Below, one piece after another: positions 44,430 through 57,435 of a stretch of 64,000 bases of DNA. The stretch's first letter is position 1, and each line of letters starts with the position of its first letter. The notes beneath the pieces are model-generated. The model did not search any database and had not been told where the DNA came from. It worked only from the letters and a program-made list of their open reading frames with translations. Source of the stretch: Riptortus pedestris (taxonomy: Eukaryota; Arthropoda; Insecta; Hemiptera; Alydidae); the NCBI GenBank assembly GCA_019009955.1, contig CM032228.1, positions 228,264,001 to 228,328,000 of the forward strand, in the 5' to 3' direction. A program made the position numbers and the translations under genes.

Positions 44430-45900
44430 TAGGTGTGAGGTTTAATTCGAAGTCAGGACGCATTTTCAATATATTCGTTAATATTCTTTTTCTCGAGAAA
44501 AAGTAAAGAACAGACTGTGTTTAGTATAACATCTACATAGGTCAGTTTTTAGAAGATTTCCCTCAAGGGAAATCAGCTATTGAGGTTGTACTCATGACGC
44601 GATTTTCGAAATTTTTCTTCAAATGTCTATCGATCCTACCCAGGAGATGACGAAAATGAGGGCTGTTCAAAACTGTATATATATATCTATATATATATTT
44701 GTCTGTTACCGCTCTAGCGGTCGCAATTATTGTTTAATCGTTACCAAACTCGATATTTAGTCGTTTTATGTAAAAGAAAGATCAAGTTCGTTAACGGCTG
44801 AAATCGGACAACGGGGAGGGGGGGGGGTTTAGAGATGAGGTTTTTTGAAAATTCAAAATATTTCCGTTACCATACGTCGGATCAAAAAAGTGTATAGAAC
44901 CAATCTTATTGCAAATTGAATTTACTATAAATATTGTTCTATACATTTATTCTCTATCTTGAATATTAACCGATATATTTGTATTTTTATTAAATGTGGG
45001 CCGATAACGAACGTATAGAGAGACGGTTCTCGTATATGGATTTCTCTATTGTATAGCTTCACGTGGGAAATCTGTTTAGTTTACGCAGCCCCTGCGTGAC
45101 GGACTTTTCTAAATGTGGAAGTTTTGACTTCCGACTTATGGTCGCCAGACTTTATTCGTGTTCTATTAAATTGTTGTAATAGAAATGAAAAATAGTTTGG
45201 TTATGGGTAAGGGAATAAATATTGTCCCAAGTGGTAGTGGGAGTGAGGAGGGTTACATCCAAGTCAATATCTTTCTTATTGATTTGATTTCATCCCAAAA
45301 ATGTAAAGATCGAATTATTTTTAGAATCCAATTTTTGTTCTTATTATTTAGTTTTATATATCATAAAACTTTGACTTCCTACTTCCCGTCACTGAATAGA
45401 ATGCTTTTCAACATGTATCAGGCATTGAATATTGTGAATATAGAAATTTAATACTGAACTACTATGGACTGGGTTGGGGAAGGGTATTATTTATAGGTCA
45501 CAACTATTGTTCGTTAATATTAATTTTATAGGAAAAAAATGTAAAGAATGAATTATAAAGTTTAATATTTATTTTACTGCCCTTGAACGTTTTCCAGATT
45601 TATGAATTTCATTTTTTTGACTTCTACCAGTCACAGTTTATTAGTGTTGAAGCAAGAATATGAATATTATGATAGTGGGCTGTTTTATTCTTTACTGTCA
45701 CTGACACAAGTAGGAAACAAAGTAGTGCTCTGATGTGAATGTCAGAACTTATATTCGTTAATATTGATTTATCTGCAAAATGTAAAGGACAAATTGTGTT
45801 TAAACTGTATTTTTCGGCCTTAATACCTTACTTTCATTAATTCAATTCGAAATTCTGACTCCGAACTTTTGGTCGCCAAATAGTGTTCCATATGAATCCC
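44430..45900. repeat. ~240-bp diverged tandem array, interrupted by a family A copy
   Basis: A block with CGTTAATATT.ATTT....AAAATGTAAAGA..GAATT, followed by TTTGACTTCCGACTT.TGGTCGCCA, recurs at about 44475, 45268, 45512 and 45757. Once the family A insertion at 44548-45107 is removed, spacings are about 233, 244 and 245 bp. The 88-codon ORF at 45185 falls within one unit and is probably not a gene. Confidence 0.6.
44548..45107 (+). repeat. Family A, complete short form
   Basis: About 560 bp with left end AGAAGATTTCCCTCAAGGGA and right end CAGCCCCTGCGTGACGGACT, and the full core between. Interrupts the 240-bp tandem array, which helps define its borders. Confidence 0.9.
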
Positions 45901-46206
45901 TCAAGGAATTGATGAAATTTGATGTATATTCTTAAAATATTATTGTTCAGTCGTCATTTGAATTTGAATTTCCCGCGCTCGCTGAGTTCACAAACCCGCC
46001 ACACACATGCAGATCACCAAGGCTGTGGCCTACAGCGGAACTACGTTGCAGCTCAAGAAGGCATTGGCTAAAATAACTTAAATAGAATAGCTTTATTATT
46101 ATTACCGCAAAAGCTAACCGCTCCCCCTAACAATTATGAATATGTATTTCACATTTATTTAGGGAATACAATTCGTCTACCTGGGCTATAGTATGCTTTA
46201 CTAACG

Positions 46207-46545
46207 TTGGTAGGCTCAGGGATTGGAATAAACTTAATTAGATTTACAAAGGAAACCAATTTTCTTTTAACCGACAAAACAGTAACAAAGTTTCTGTTGC
46301 TTCCGACTTCGGTCAACAGCTCATACATTTTTTATGGTATTACAGTAGAATGCCTGGACAAATTTTTACATGTTTTTTATCCGGACTCTAAGAAAATCCA
46401 CTCGTTTAGTATTAATGAGAAATTAGATTTATTTTATTCAAAATTGGTCAATTTTCGTCTAATAGACATTCCGCGCTTCATGTTCAAAATTTGTAATTAT
46501 GTCAAATTTCATATGAATAAATGGATTATTCAGTGCTTCTCCTAA
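46207..46545 (+). CDS. Open reading frame without ATG, unrecognised
   Basis: 112 open codons in AT-rich DNA, starting from TTG. Reads through YIFYGITVECLDKFLHVFYP and FSINEKLDLFYSKLVNFRLI. No domain recognised and no clear splice sites. It may be a decayed mobile-element or gene fragment, or chance. Confidence 0.15.
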   Translation: MVGSGIGINLIRFTKETNFLLTDKTVTKFLLLPTSVNSSYIFYGITVECLDKFLHVFYPDSKKIHSFSINEKLDLFYSKLVNFRLIDIPRFMFKICNYVKFHMNKWIIQCFS

Positions 46546-47763
46546 TCCAATATTTATATTTCTACGTTAAACCATTATTATATTACTTCATTTCATTTTT
46601 TCACCGGACAACAGTAATTTTAATTCGTCTAACTGCTCTTAGTTTGGGTTAAAAAAATCTAATGGCTGTATTTTTACTGTGCGTGCTATAGGGAATTTGT
46701 GATTTTGATGACTATGTCGAGATGATTTTGTGCGTTTAATCTTTATATTCCTACGAGAAACATTTCTATTCCACCCCGCCTAGGTTCTAGGTAACATGAC
46801 TAGTGATAAATAATATGGTAAAGAAATCAATTTTGACGAGTATTAGTAAAAACCAATATAACCTAAAATTCGCAATATTCTGTATCGAAATGTTAAATTT
46901 TCATTTGTACAATATCCAAGACTACTCGAAGTATTCAAACAAACACTCTGTCGATCTATCATATTTTTCCTTCCTGCACAACGACTATCTTATTTTGCAG
47001 GACTAATGGACAAAATGTAAGTGAGGAAGATCACTTCGACCAGGAACCGAAGATGGTATGGACAGGTGCAGTCCAGACTTATGGATACTGGAAATCAGAA
47101 AGACGATCAAATGACGCAAAAAGTGTTTAATATGCATATATCCTACCTAGTAAATATTCTAGAAGTTTATGTTTTCATTTTTTTGCAGATCGTAAAATTC
47201 CAAATTAAAATATTAACTGGTATTTGTAGATAAAAGCTGTTTTCGGTTTAGAGTATCATATATTTGAGAGTAGTTCATCTTTTTTGATCTATTTACTTCC
47301 TGTAGCAATTATTTATGATCTCACCCTAGGAGGTCGTTACAATATACTTTTTATTGGTGTAGACGCTGGTGATGGCAATCTCACAAGAAGGGCTGCGTAA
47401 ATTAAGCAGATTTCACAAGAGCCCAATGTTACACTGATATAATTTAAAATTCGAGTTTATATTTCCCCACTAATAAGAAAGCTAAGAACTAAGCAACTAG
47501 AACGTAAGCGGTTAAACCAATACTGACGTGAATTTGTGATGTGCTCTCCTTGATGGCAGCTGTATTTTAATTAATGAATATAATTTGAAATTTTGTCTTA
47601 CACCGCAGACCTAATTTGAAAGCTAAATATTGTTGTAAATACAAAATACTTAGTATTTTACTTATTAGAAAAAGTGCACATGTTAGTGTCAAGACAACGT
47701 TACAAGTAGAGCAAATGGGACTTTCATTAACATCAAGTATTCGTGATTTATTATTGTATTTTA

Positions 47764-47940
47764 GGAGCTCAGGTTAGCCATGTGAGTTAAAGCGTTTACC
47801 TCACATGGTAAACCTAAGCAATTTATTTAGAGACGGAATTAATAAAATAAAACCTTTAGTCCCTAGAAAAGGGTGGTAACCTGAAGATAACCCGTCCCAA
47901 TTAGTCTTAGTTGCAAAAAATGGACGCTAATAAATAATTT
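47764..47940 (+). repeat. SINE with internal deletion
   Basis: GAGCTCAGGTTAGCCATGTG, CTCACATGGTAAACCTAAGC (the B box is deleted), AACCTGAAGATAACCCGTCC, tail GACGCTAATAAATAA. Confidence 0.86.
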
Positions 47941-48007
47941 ATTAATTATTGTATTTTATTGGGTCTTTTCTACTTTAGGTACTCCAGTTACTTTTGATGA
48001 AGAATAT

Positions 48008-48195
48008 TATTGTTTATTTATTAACGTCCACTATATGCTACTATGGCTAATTGGGACGGGTTATCTACAGGCAACCACCGTTTTCTAGCCAGGGTGGGAC
48101 TCAGGATTTTTTTAATGTGTCCGTCATTAAATAAATTCCTGTTGCCCAGGCGGGAATCGAACTCGCAAGTCTAGGTTTACCATATGAGATTAAGT
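48008..48195 (-). repeat. SINE copy
   Basis: TTATTAACGTCCACTATATG, AGCCAGGGTGGGACTCAGGA, GGCGGGAATCGAACTCGCAA, then ends at CATATGAGATTAAG. Opposite orientation to the copy 70 bp upstream, forming an inverted pair. Confidence 0.87.
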
Positions 48196-48368
48196 TTTGA
48201 TGAAGATCAGTGATTTATTTAAATAATGTTATTCTCATTGTATAACATATGTTGTTTATTTAAGAAAAAAAATCAACTTGTAATTGACCTGTAATTACAG
48301 TCAGTTATTATTTGACGTGAAATTTTCAATTCTTTCCGACAACATTTAGTTTTGGCATAGCCATTTGG

Positions 48369-48590
48369 TCATGTATAAATTAACAAAATATTTTTTGTTA
48401 ATGATAATCTGCAATTATTAAACCTAGCCTTCCATTTCTTTACGCCAACTTCGTCTATTACATCGATATTTTGGAACACTTTGTTTTGTAAAAATATACA
48501 TTCATTAGGTAACCTCTTCATCATTTCCTTCTCCCGTGTAATATTTCTAAAGTGCGTTAAATGTCGTTTCTTCCGATTTAAGAACACCAC
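48369..48590 (-). CDS. Open reading frame, unrecognised
   Basis: 73 codons on the minus strand: NRKKRHLTHFRNITREKEMM, then KRLPNECIFLQNKVFQNIDV and DEVGVKKWKARFNN. Strongly basic. Lies between two SINE copies and a non-LTR fragment, so it may be a remnant of a mobile element. No family recognised. Confidence 0.15.
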   Translation of the reverse strand: MVFLNRKKRHLTHFRNITREKEMMKRLPNECIFLQNKVFQNIDVIDEVGVKKWKARFNNCRLSLTKNILLIYT

Positions 48591-48699
48591 TGAGGTGTTT
48601 TAAATTCACAATTACTAAGTATAATTTTCGAATAACCATAATTAATAGTTCCTATGAGGTAATATATAGATTATATGTAAGAATAATAACTGTTATCGG

Positions 48700-49862
48700 A
48701 AAAAGTGATCATATTACTAGAAAAGGTAACTGGCGTACCAATTGAAAGCCCAATTGAAAGTATTCCTGTGGAAGCTGGTGAACCAGAATTTCAAAGTAGA
48801 AGACTGCTATTAATGGCAAAGTACTATAACATAATCCAAGCGTTCCCTGAGGGATGTTGCAAGGATGAAATTTTGCAAAACCCATTCATTGCACTATTTG
48901 AAAACAAACCCTCACAGATCCGCCCTTTTGCTATCAGATAAAATGAAAGTGAAGGTCTTTTTGGTATCCAAAGCGAGAATATATTCCCTCTAAGGATGCC
49001 TAAAACACCTCCTTGGCTTATTAAGTACGTTGTAGACCTACTCGTATCGTTAACCTAGTTTAAAAAATCAAACACATCATCTACACTATTATTCAAAATC
49101 AATTCAAACTATTTTTAGCAAAGAAAAACTTCCATTCTGTTTGGTGCGATGACAAAGTCGGATCTGCAGGAGTCACAGAAAGAGAAGTCTTTTCAGAAAA
49201 GTTGCCATCCCACTATAGTATACTTGGAGATGAACTCCACGCAATTTGGTTGGCACTTTAAAACATGACACCTACATCATCGCAGCCTAAACTCACACTA
49301 ATTTGTTCAGATTCACTAAGCTCATTATTAACCCTCCGAGACATTTACATCACTTGCCCAATAGCACTAAACATAACAGAAGAAATTCATAAACAACAAA
49401 CATACCAAAATACAATTACCCTATATTGGCTGCCAGGACCAGGACGAGGAACCAGGCTAAACTAATTACTCAACAAACTCAATACAAACAACACAAACAA
49501 ACTTATTATACGAAGACATAGAGAGATAAATACGCCACCGAATCCTAAACAATTGGCAATCAGAATGGATGGAAGTAAGGAACCACCTCCGCAGTATCAA
49601 AAGTACTATTAAGGAGTGGCCATCAAGCCATAGTAGTACTAGACGGGAGGAAGTAGTTCTTGCCAGACTCAGGATCGGTCACACATACTTAACACATAGA
49701 CACTTAATGACAAGGACAGACAACCCTATATGCAAATACTGCACCAAACACCTTACGATAAAACACATACTGACAGACTGCATCCAACGAAAAAACCTTC
49801 ACATACCCTACGATATGACAGAACTATTAACTGACAGCAGCCAATATATTCCACAAATCTAA
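48700..49862 (+). pseudogene. non-LTR retrotransposon fragment with RNase H domain
   Basis: Reads in pieces along the plus strand: RT thumb remnant (KVTGVPIESP..SRRLLLMAKYYN), RNase H remnants with the conserved acid positions (VWCDDKVGSAGV, DELHAIWLAL, ICSDSLSSLLTL), YWLPGPGRG, then EEVVLARLRIGHTYLTHRHL and CKYCTKHLTIKHILTDC. The last part is the typical LINE C-terminus with CxxC...H....C. Several stops and frame changes; inactive. A different lineage from the 41.3-kb fragment, which lacks RNase H. Confidence 0.85.
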
Positions 49863-50274
49863 AACACATAAACATTTACAAAAACATATAGTATAAAAAA
49901 GAATAAGTCTACAGTATACTTAAAAAGATTTAAAAGGGTTAACTTTTATTGTATTCATTTAGACAAAGCAAGGATATGGGAAACAATCAAATATTTAAGA
50001 AATATTTTCCATAATATAAAAATAAAGTATAACACTGGTAAGTACATGAAGGAGTAAATATATTATTCTAATTATGCCAATCACCATCGCTGTGGGACAC
50101 AAACCAAAACAAATAAAAATATTTTCATTAATTTTAAGCTTTTATAAAGAACAATTAAAACATTAAATTTAGACGATGAAATAGAAATATTGTTTTACTG
50201 CATATGGTTATTTATGTATGTAGGTACATTAAACAGATATTATAGTTTGTAGCATTGCATATATAATGGGTGGT

Positions 50275-50621
50275 TGGGTAATGAGAGAGGTGGGTGCGTG
50301 TACAGGAGCGGCGCGTGCTCCGGCTGTATGGAGTGTAGTCACTTCCTCAGTCTAGCCCAGGGCTTGCCGCTGTCCACCGCACCTCTCTCTCACTCGCTCT
50401 CTCTAACTCGTACGTAGTTCGCTCTCACACATCGGCTCACTCACTAGACCACTCGCTGTCTCGTCCGCGGGACTTGTTCGAAGAGAACTCTAGCTCTTTT
50501 GTAGTCACGTTCCGACCAAATTAGTCTCCTGACCAAAATCACGTGGCTCAACTGTGCAACAAGTGTTACTACTATCTATCGTCTTTGCAGGGTTATGTTT
50601 AGCTTCTTCTAGTCAACAAGG
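50275..50621 (+). promoter_or_regulatory. Putative promoter and non-coding first exon
   Basis: A sharp GC-rich island in AT-rich DNA. It holds GGTGGGTGCG and GGAGCGGCGCG motifs, a dense run of TCTCTCACTCGCTC-type pyrimidine repeats, CCGCGGG, and a putative donor CAACAAG|GTTTGT near 50621. No long ORF crosses it. This is the usual look of an invertebrate core promoter plus 5' UTR exon. Transcription start and target gene are inferred; the 62.29-kb microexon is one possible partner. Confidence 0.5.
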
Positions 50622-50639
50622 TTTGTCACACATGTTATA

Positions 50640-53600
50640 ATCATTTTTTTGTTATATCTTTAAGATTTTCTATTTATTTCTCATTATTAAATAAGAATGA
50701 AGATTCAATTTGTTAAGACATTTTAACTGTTAATAAAATTAACTTATGCATTAAATATTGGTTTGTTCCATATAAGCGATCAACCCTCCATTTAAAATGT
50801 GCAATCTGAAATTGAAAACCACGGCTATAGCCTCAAGAAAGTGGAGCATCCTTTGCTACATTTTTTAATATTCAACGTTCTGAAGCATCTACTAAATCAA
50901 ATGTACAATAGTTAAACAATATGAATCCACTTTAATTATCTGTGCTATGACGAAAGAACTTTAGTTAGAATTACTGTGTCTCCGAAATTTAAGGGAATTT
51001 GATTCAACAGTAAACTACCAAACATATTTGTTCAATATCTTTTTTTTTTTATTGTGTACAATGAAATCCTTCTAGAAAGAAAAAGAGTAATCTCACAACT
51101 AGTTGGGACAAAGAAAAATTATTACATTATTGTACACATCCTGAAAAAAAAAAAAAAAATTAACTCCTTAATTAAGGTATATATTCAAATGTGAATTAAA
51201 CTACAGATATGCCTTTAATTTCTAATAATCATATAATAAATATAAACAAAATTGCAATTAAATTTATAATTGCAGCAGCTTAAAAGCGTTTTATTACGTA
51301 TATGGTGCAAGTCTCACTACTACGTTGAATAAACAAAAATTATCGAATATATACATCAAAAGTTATTGGACATTTGATAAAATAATACAGTATCCACAAC
51401 AGTATAAGAGGATTTTTTTCAATAGTCAACAGTGTGGTGTCTGGAATACTGAAAAAAAAATAAGAACATAACTTCAAAAAGAAACAATTCCTGGACACCA
51501 TATAAATCAATAAATAATACATGGTTTATAAATCTGGTTAGTTTACTATGTCAACCTAAGGTCACCATATTTTTTCACTTGCTTTGTGTATTTTATTGAT
51601 ATTTAAATAATTATAAAATTTCTGTAGTTCCTGTTCCAATCTTTTCCGACCAATATTGGCACATCCTTGAACATTTTTAAAATTCTGTTCTGCTTATAGT
51701 TAAGTAGAAATACAGCTCTGATGGGAATAATTGTTATGAAATTGAATACAATTGGTTTCTTCGAAATAAAATTAAATGCTTTTATTTCCTTTGAAAATTT
51801 AAACCGTGAGTGGATATTTAAAGGACCAATATACTTGTTTAGTGGTCATTACAAGAATAAGGAAAATATGTTCATATAATTAATTTCAAATAAATATCAA
51901 TGTTTATTGTAGTTAAATAATTTATTGAAATTAAACTATTTAAAATACTATAATATTCAATTTCTAGCATTGTATTATTAGTATATAAACTATTATAAGG
52001 ATTAAGATAACACTATGAAATAATAACATACAGTTTTAATTTAATCTACATGCTTCATTAATAATCGTATGTGCCTTATCATGCTTTTAACCAAAATATA
52101 TAATATAGATGATCAGAAATTAATTCTTGATGATTTCGGTGTTTTTTATCAACTTTCAATTTACAATATTTCTTTAGAGCTTTAATGTGTTATTATTAGT
52201 TCCATACGCGATAATCATACGTTTTTGTCTAAATATTATTGTTTAAGTTGATACCGCAAAATTTGTTATTTTTCGTTTTTTTTTTTGGTTAATTCTAATT
52301 GTAGAAGTTGTTGAGCTTTTAGTTGTGGTTAGATGTAGACTCACCATGTAAGTTTCATAACTTATTGCTATAACACAATGATAAATGTTATTTTTAGTTC
52401 AACTGTACAAATATAATTCAACTTTTTCGTACAATTTTTCAAAATGAATTTTTGTAATTAAGTGTCAAAATGTAATGTTCGATAATTTAGTAGAGGAAAA
52501 TGTGGGGGATTCTTCCATGGAAATTGATGGGAGTATAGAAAGTAACAGCATATTATAATATTCATTTTAAGCTTTTATGAAGAAAAATTATCCAAATGAG
52601 ACGTTAAATATATAATTCCGGCAATTAAAAATGCTATTTTCCTGTATCTGATTGTGTATGAACTGAAATGCAAATAGAAGAATATCGTTAAGTCGATTAA
52701 TCTTTACTTGACATATGAATATATGGAATACTTGCTATACATTTTTTTAGGTTATTTCCGTTATTTAATTAATTTAAGGGGCGGAATTGACAGTATATAA
52801 TTAATATTTAAATTACATTAAAAAGTAATTTATTTTGTAATTAATTATAACATTTTTTGGAATCAGCCGTGGCTTGATTGTCGATCTAGGTGGATTCTCT
52901 GCCATTGCAACCTGTTGTTGTTCATATATCTCAGCCTTTTTTTTTGGTGCTTTCTTTTTTATTTGTCTTTGTCGGTAGGTTTTTTTTAAAATTGCTGTTG
53001 AGTGTAACTAAATAATTCTTTTTGTACAAAAAACTAAAGCAGAGAAATGTTAATTAAAACATTCATATTTTGTGTTTCATGTATATATTAAGATAAGTAA
53101 AATTACTTTGATAAATTATAATGAAGACAGAAACATTTTCAGGTTTCATGAAAAATTAGTTTTATTGCTGAACATGATAATATTTCCCATACTAGGCATT
53201 TTCAATGCTAAAAACCCAGGGGTATTTTTAAATTAATTTTATATTGGCGTTATTACAATTGTCAATTGCATGAGTTATCCAACTGCATTAATAAAACATG
53301 CTCCTGAGTTTTTAGGCTTGTAAATGCCCCGAAGTGTGAATAATAAAACCAATTTTTGCTGAAACCTGTTGATATTTTGTCCTTATAAGACTAAAATTTG
53401 GTTTTAGTGAGGAATGATGAACACTATGTTCAGGTTGAACGAAATCAAAACTTTGGTTGCTAAAATTATATTCAGCAATTAAACAAGACATTCTTATATA
53501 TTTTAACATTTCAGAAATTCTTTAAAAATATAATCCGAATTTTCCTGCTGACATAATTGGTATATATTTAAGATCCGAAAATGAAATAATTCCCTTTATC

Positions 53601-54290
53601 AAGAATATAAAAAACGCTAGCGAAATGGAATTATTTAATATATAATATTTTTGATAAAGGAATGAATAAAAAATAAATTAGGGAATCGTTTTTGATTTTA
53701 ACTTAACAAAGAAACTGAAACAAAAGGTCAGGAGAGACTGACTAATAATTTACCAATTTCTAAGACATTAATCAAAACGTAATTACCATACACCAATGAT
53801 AGGAACATTTTTGGCTTACACGTCTCTAAAAATAAATAGAACAACAAAAAAAATATGTAAATGAAATCGAAAACCCATTTATTTGTTTGGAATTATGAAA
53901 AATGCGACCGTCTAATCTGTGAAGTAAGTGAAATATGAACGGTCTTTAATTTGAGATTTAGTACTTCAAATATCAGAATCCCAGTCCCTTGTATACAATC
54001 ATGCAAATTAAAACGGAAAATGATAGCCGCGGGTGCTTTTAAAAGTACTTTTTATCGCGTTAAGTTGTAGGGGATTTTTTTCTCTCTCTTTTATTCTAAC
54101 AAAAAAATTCTTTAACTACTGAATCTCCTCCCCTGCTTCAGATCGGAAAATGCTATCAATTATTAAGTGCCTAGACAATTAGCGTTATTCAAATAGAAAA
54201 TAGCTAAATATAACTTTATTATTCCTATTTCAAGATTAACCATGGATAATAGACAGAAAAATTAACGGAGTAACTAAAATTGATCAGTTC
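50640..54290. other. Very AT-rich stretch, no gene or repeat family recognised
   Basis: Long run almost free of the families that fill the rest of the window. Only short ORFs. If the first-exon call at 50.3 kb is right, this is the start of a long first intron. Confidence 0.45.
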
Positions 54291-54299
54291 ATGAATTTT

Positions 54300-54475
54300 G
54301 GTACATGGTAAACCTAGGGTAGTGAGCCAAATTCCCAACTGGGCTATTTGAATTTAATTACTGACGAACTCATTAACTAAAATCCTTAGTCCCACCCTGG
54401 ACAGAAAAGGGTGGTAACCTGTAGATAACCCATCCAAATGAAATTGAAGCAAAAATTAAACGTTAATAAATGAAT
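54300..54475 (+). repeat. SINE copy, 5'-truncated
   Basis: GTACATGGTAAACCTAGGGT, CCCACCCTGGACAGAAAAGG, AACCTGTAGATAACCCATCC, tail AACGTTAATAAATG. Confidence 0.83.
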
Positions 54476-54779
54476 TGTGGTAGTCGGCCAAGAAGGTCAA
54501 AATGTCCGTCACTCAGATGCTTAGTAAACAAAGCAGATTTCCCAGATCCGATATTAATATGCTGATTGTTGACTTATCTAAGTGGGTTTTTATTTTCTTC
54601 ATCCATAAGAAGCCTATGTGACCACAACTTCAAATTTAAGTTGGGAGTTACAATTGCTCTAAAGTGAAAATCCCATCTGTAATAGGTTAACATTAGCCTA
54701 AAAATATTATACTAATAATTCGCTTAGAATTACAACTAAAGTAATAAAATATAGGGTACTAGTTAAAGGATATTAATGA

Positions 54780-55340
54780 TTAACAATATTCATAATATAC
54801 CATTTTTTCATCTGACTTAAAATAACAGATAATCTCGATTTCTTTATTTTAACTTCCACTAAGCGCACCCTGGTCCGATTTCCACCATAAACAATTTTTA
54901 TCTTTAGCCCATTAATATGAATTATGCTGATATTATGGTGTCCATGAAGTTAATAATGAGGTCTATATAAAATATCTTAATTGATGACATTGCAACAATC
55001 ATTTATCTATATCTACTTCCTATATTAAATGTAAGTTGAAAAAAATGAAAAACGTTTTGTTTATTATGCTTAGAAAAAGACAATTCATAATATATCAGCT
55101 TATTGTTAATATGAGATGAGTAGAAGTGGTAGTTTGCTTAAGGGTGAGTGCTAAATTAAATGGTGAAACTAGAGAGAAATGCTTACATATAAATGTATGT
55201 AGAAAATGTAAGTAGCAAGTAGATCGGTAATATAGTATTATTCTATCAGACTTATTATAACGGAGATATTTTTAATTTCTCCGTCTAGCCTCCACCTGGT
55301 CTGATAATGAACCTGATCTTTAGTTTTACTTGAATCATTT
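54780..55340 (-). repeat. Family A-related, old copy
   Basis: TGAGTAGAAGTGGTAGTTTG, ATAACGGAGATATTTTTAAT and AACCTGATCTTTAG match the reversed core. A right-end fragment (ATGTCCGTCACTCAGATGCT) lies at 54488-54545. Confidence 0.55.
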
Positions 55341-56094
55341 AACAGAATAAGTGAAACACAGACAAAAATTTATTTATTTATTGATAGCGAGAAACACCTT
55401 ACGTGTCATCTATGAAACCATTTTTTTAAAGGCAAATATTAAATCCTGTAGTAGCTACTATTTAACTTGCTGTAATAATGTTCGATGCTCAAATTGAAAT
55501 TTTATTGCTGTCTTAATTACACCCCAGTTTTCTATATCTTTTCGAAAGCTATGTTGGCATAGAATACTTATGTTCACCCAGAAATATTAATACGTTTTGA
55601 AACTATGAGTATAATGACAAATTAGGTTGTATGGGGAAGAATTCTTACTCTGTCACCTTCAACAAATTTTTTGTTGATGCCGACAATTTTGGTTCTCTTC
55701 CAGCAGACATGTGGTTGTTTCCCCCACAATGAACCTACAATTTGATCCCCAACACGACAATGCTTTTAAATCGAAGCCATCTCATGCAAAGTATCTGTTT
55801 TATGATAGACCAAATTATTTAAACTGCTTTTAACTACTTATGTAATCTACATCTACATTCTCCCAAAAGAACAAAGCAGATTTCGATCGAGAAAAATGAG
55901 CAATTTTCGTTATGCTCCTGGCACAGTTTTTAAAAATTTGTTTCCATCCTATTTTATATATAAATATTTATATATTAGTGCTTTATCATTATCTACTTTC
56001 GATTTATTATTAATTCTTATGTTTGAACGCATCTTCTAAAATTAAAGATTATGTTAACTACTGATCGTAATAATCTGCCGAGAAGAGGTATAAA

Positions 56095-56310
56095 TTATTA
56101 TTATTATAGATTAACGTCCACTTTTTGCAACTAAGGCTAATTGTGACGGGTTATCTACAGGCTACTATCCTTTTCTAACCAGGGTGGGACTAGGGATATT
56201 ATTTAATGAGTCCATCACAAACTTCCTAGGCGGGAATCGAACTCACCACTCTAGGTTTCCCGTGTGGTATTAAGTCCAACACTTTAACTTACATGGCTAA
56301 CCTGAGTCTC
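56095..56310 (-). repeat. SINE copy
   Basis: TTAACGTCCACTTTTTGCAA, ACCAGGGTGGGACTAGGGAT, GGCGGGAATCGAACTCACCA, ACATGGCTAACCTGAGTCTC. Confidence 0.88.
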
Positions 56311-56394
56311 TAGGAGAGTATTAGGGGTTTAAAAGAATACAAGTATGTCTTTAATAATGCAAGCATATATGAAATTTATACATAACTCTTCCTG

Positions 56395-56590
56395 TTGGAA
56401 AGTGATTTCCTATTATATCTCAGTTTTTCTCTACCTTGAATATTAACTTAATTATTGTATTTTTGTGGTTTTTACTCATAACAGTAACCCCCCTCCCCGT
56501 CTTCTATTCACATCTCATGTCTCGATGTTAATCTAGCGTGTGGGAATGCTGCTTAATTTTCGCTGACCCTGCGTTATCGGATTTTTTCAG
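56395..56590 (+). repeat. Family A right-end remnant
   Basis: ACCTTGAATATTAACTTAAT, TAACCCCCCTCCCCGTCTTC, and CTGACCCTGCGTTATCGGAT match the right half. Another right-end scrap is at 47384-47435 (minus). Confidence 0.55.
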
Positions 56591-57247
56591 TCCCTTGCAT
56601 TATTTTAACAAATTAACCTAATATATAGTTTATAAGAGATGTGCCGTGCAGAAGCAGGTGTGTGAATGTACATATAACAGTAAAAAATTGTATAACTGTT
56701 ATGAATGTACAAATAAGAATATGAAAATATTTATCAAAGAATGAACTTCTTATGAAGTGAATCCTGTTATCACAAATTTATCCGTTATCAGAATGCTGGT
56801 ATTCGTTATCTAAGTCCTCCAATTCGGTTGTTGCTAGTGGTGCGTTAGGTAGAGGCATTAGTGGTGACAGACCACATGTCACATTGCTTCGGGTGCGTGT
56901 GATTGCTTGGTTTCTGATGTCTGTTCTCACTGATTAAGGAAATACCACCTATTTGATGATACAATCTTGTTGAATCGTCCTCCCTATTACTGCACGATTT
57001 CCGATACCGTAACCTGCAACTGTTTAAAGGTATATGCATATTTTAATTCCACCAAAAGACCAAAGATAAGTATGTTTTCTATCTTGGGTAAGTTACAGAC
57101 TTTTCGCGCGGAGAAATAGATTAGAAGCTGCTCTACTTTGGTGATATTCAGGAATGTTGTGAGTTAAACACTCGTTCGGTTAGAAATAATATATAAAAAT
57201 GATTATTTATTAGATATTTATTGATAGGTTAGATGAGTGACATTGGT

Positions 57248-57435
57248 ATTATTTATTAACGTAAACTTGTAGCTACTGTGGCTAATTGGGACCTGTTATC
57301 TACAGGTTACCACCATTTTCTATCCTAAACTAGTTTATTAAATGAGTTCGTTACTAAATGAATTCCAATTGGCCAGACGGGAATTGAGCTCGCCACTCTA
57401 GGTTTACCGTGTGAGATTGAGGCCAACGCTTTAAC
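57248..57435 (-). repeat. SINE copy
   Basis: TTATTTATTAACGTAAACTT, TGGCTAATTGGGACCTGTTA, GACGGGAATTGAGCTCGCCA, GTGTGAGATTGAGGCCAACG. Directly abuts a family A segment. Confidence 0.85.

Noticed and set aside
45185..45451. 88-codon plus-strand ORF
   Set aside because: Falls inside a unit of the 240-bp tandem array, and the other units do not preserve the frame.
45965..46080. Small GC-richer block with an ATG ORF (MQITKAVAYSGTTLQLKKAL)
   Set aside because: Only 24 codons, without splice sites or a known family; noted as a compositional oddity only.
55640..55770. Minus-strand stretch reading RVGDQIVGSLWGKQPHVCWK
   Set aside because: Short, no splice sites or family recognised; could be a transposon scrap but not supportable.
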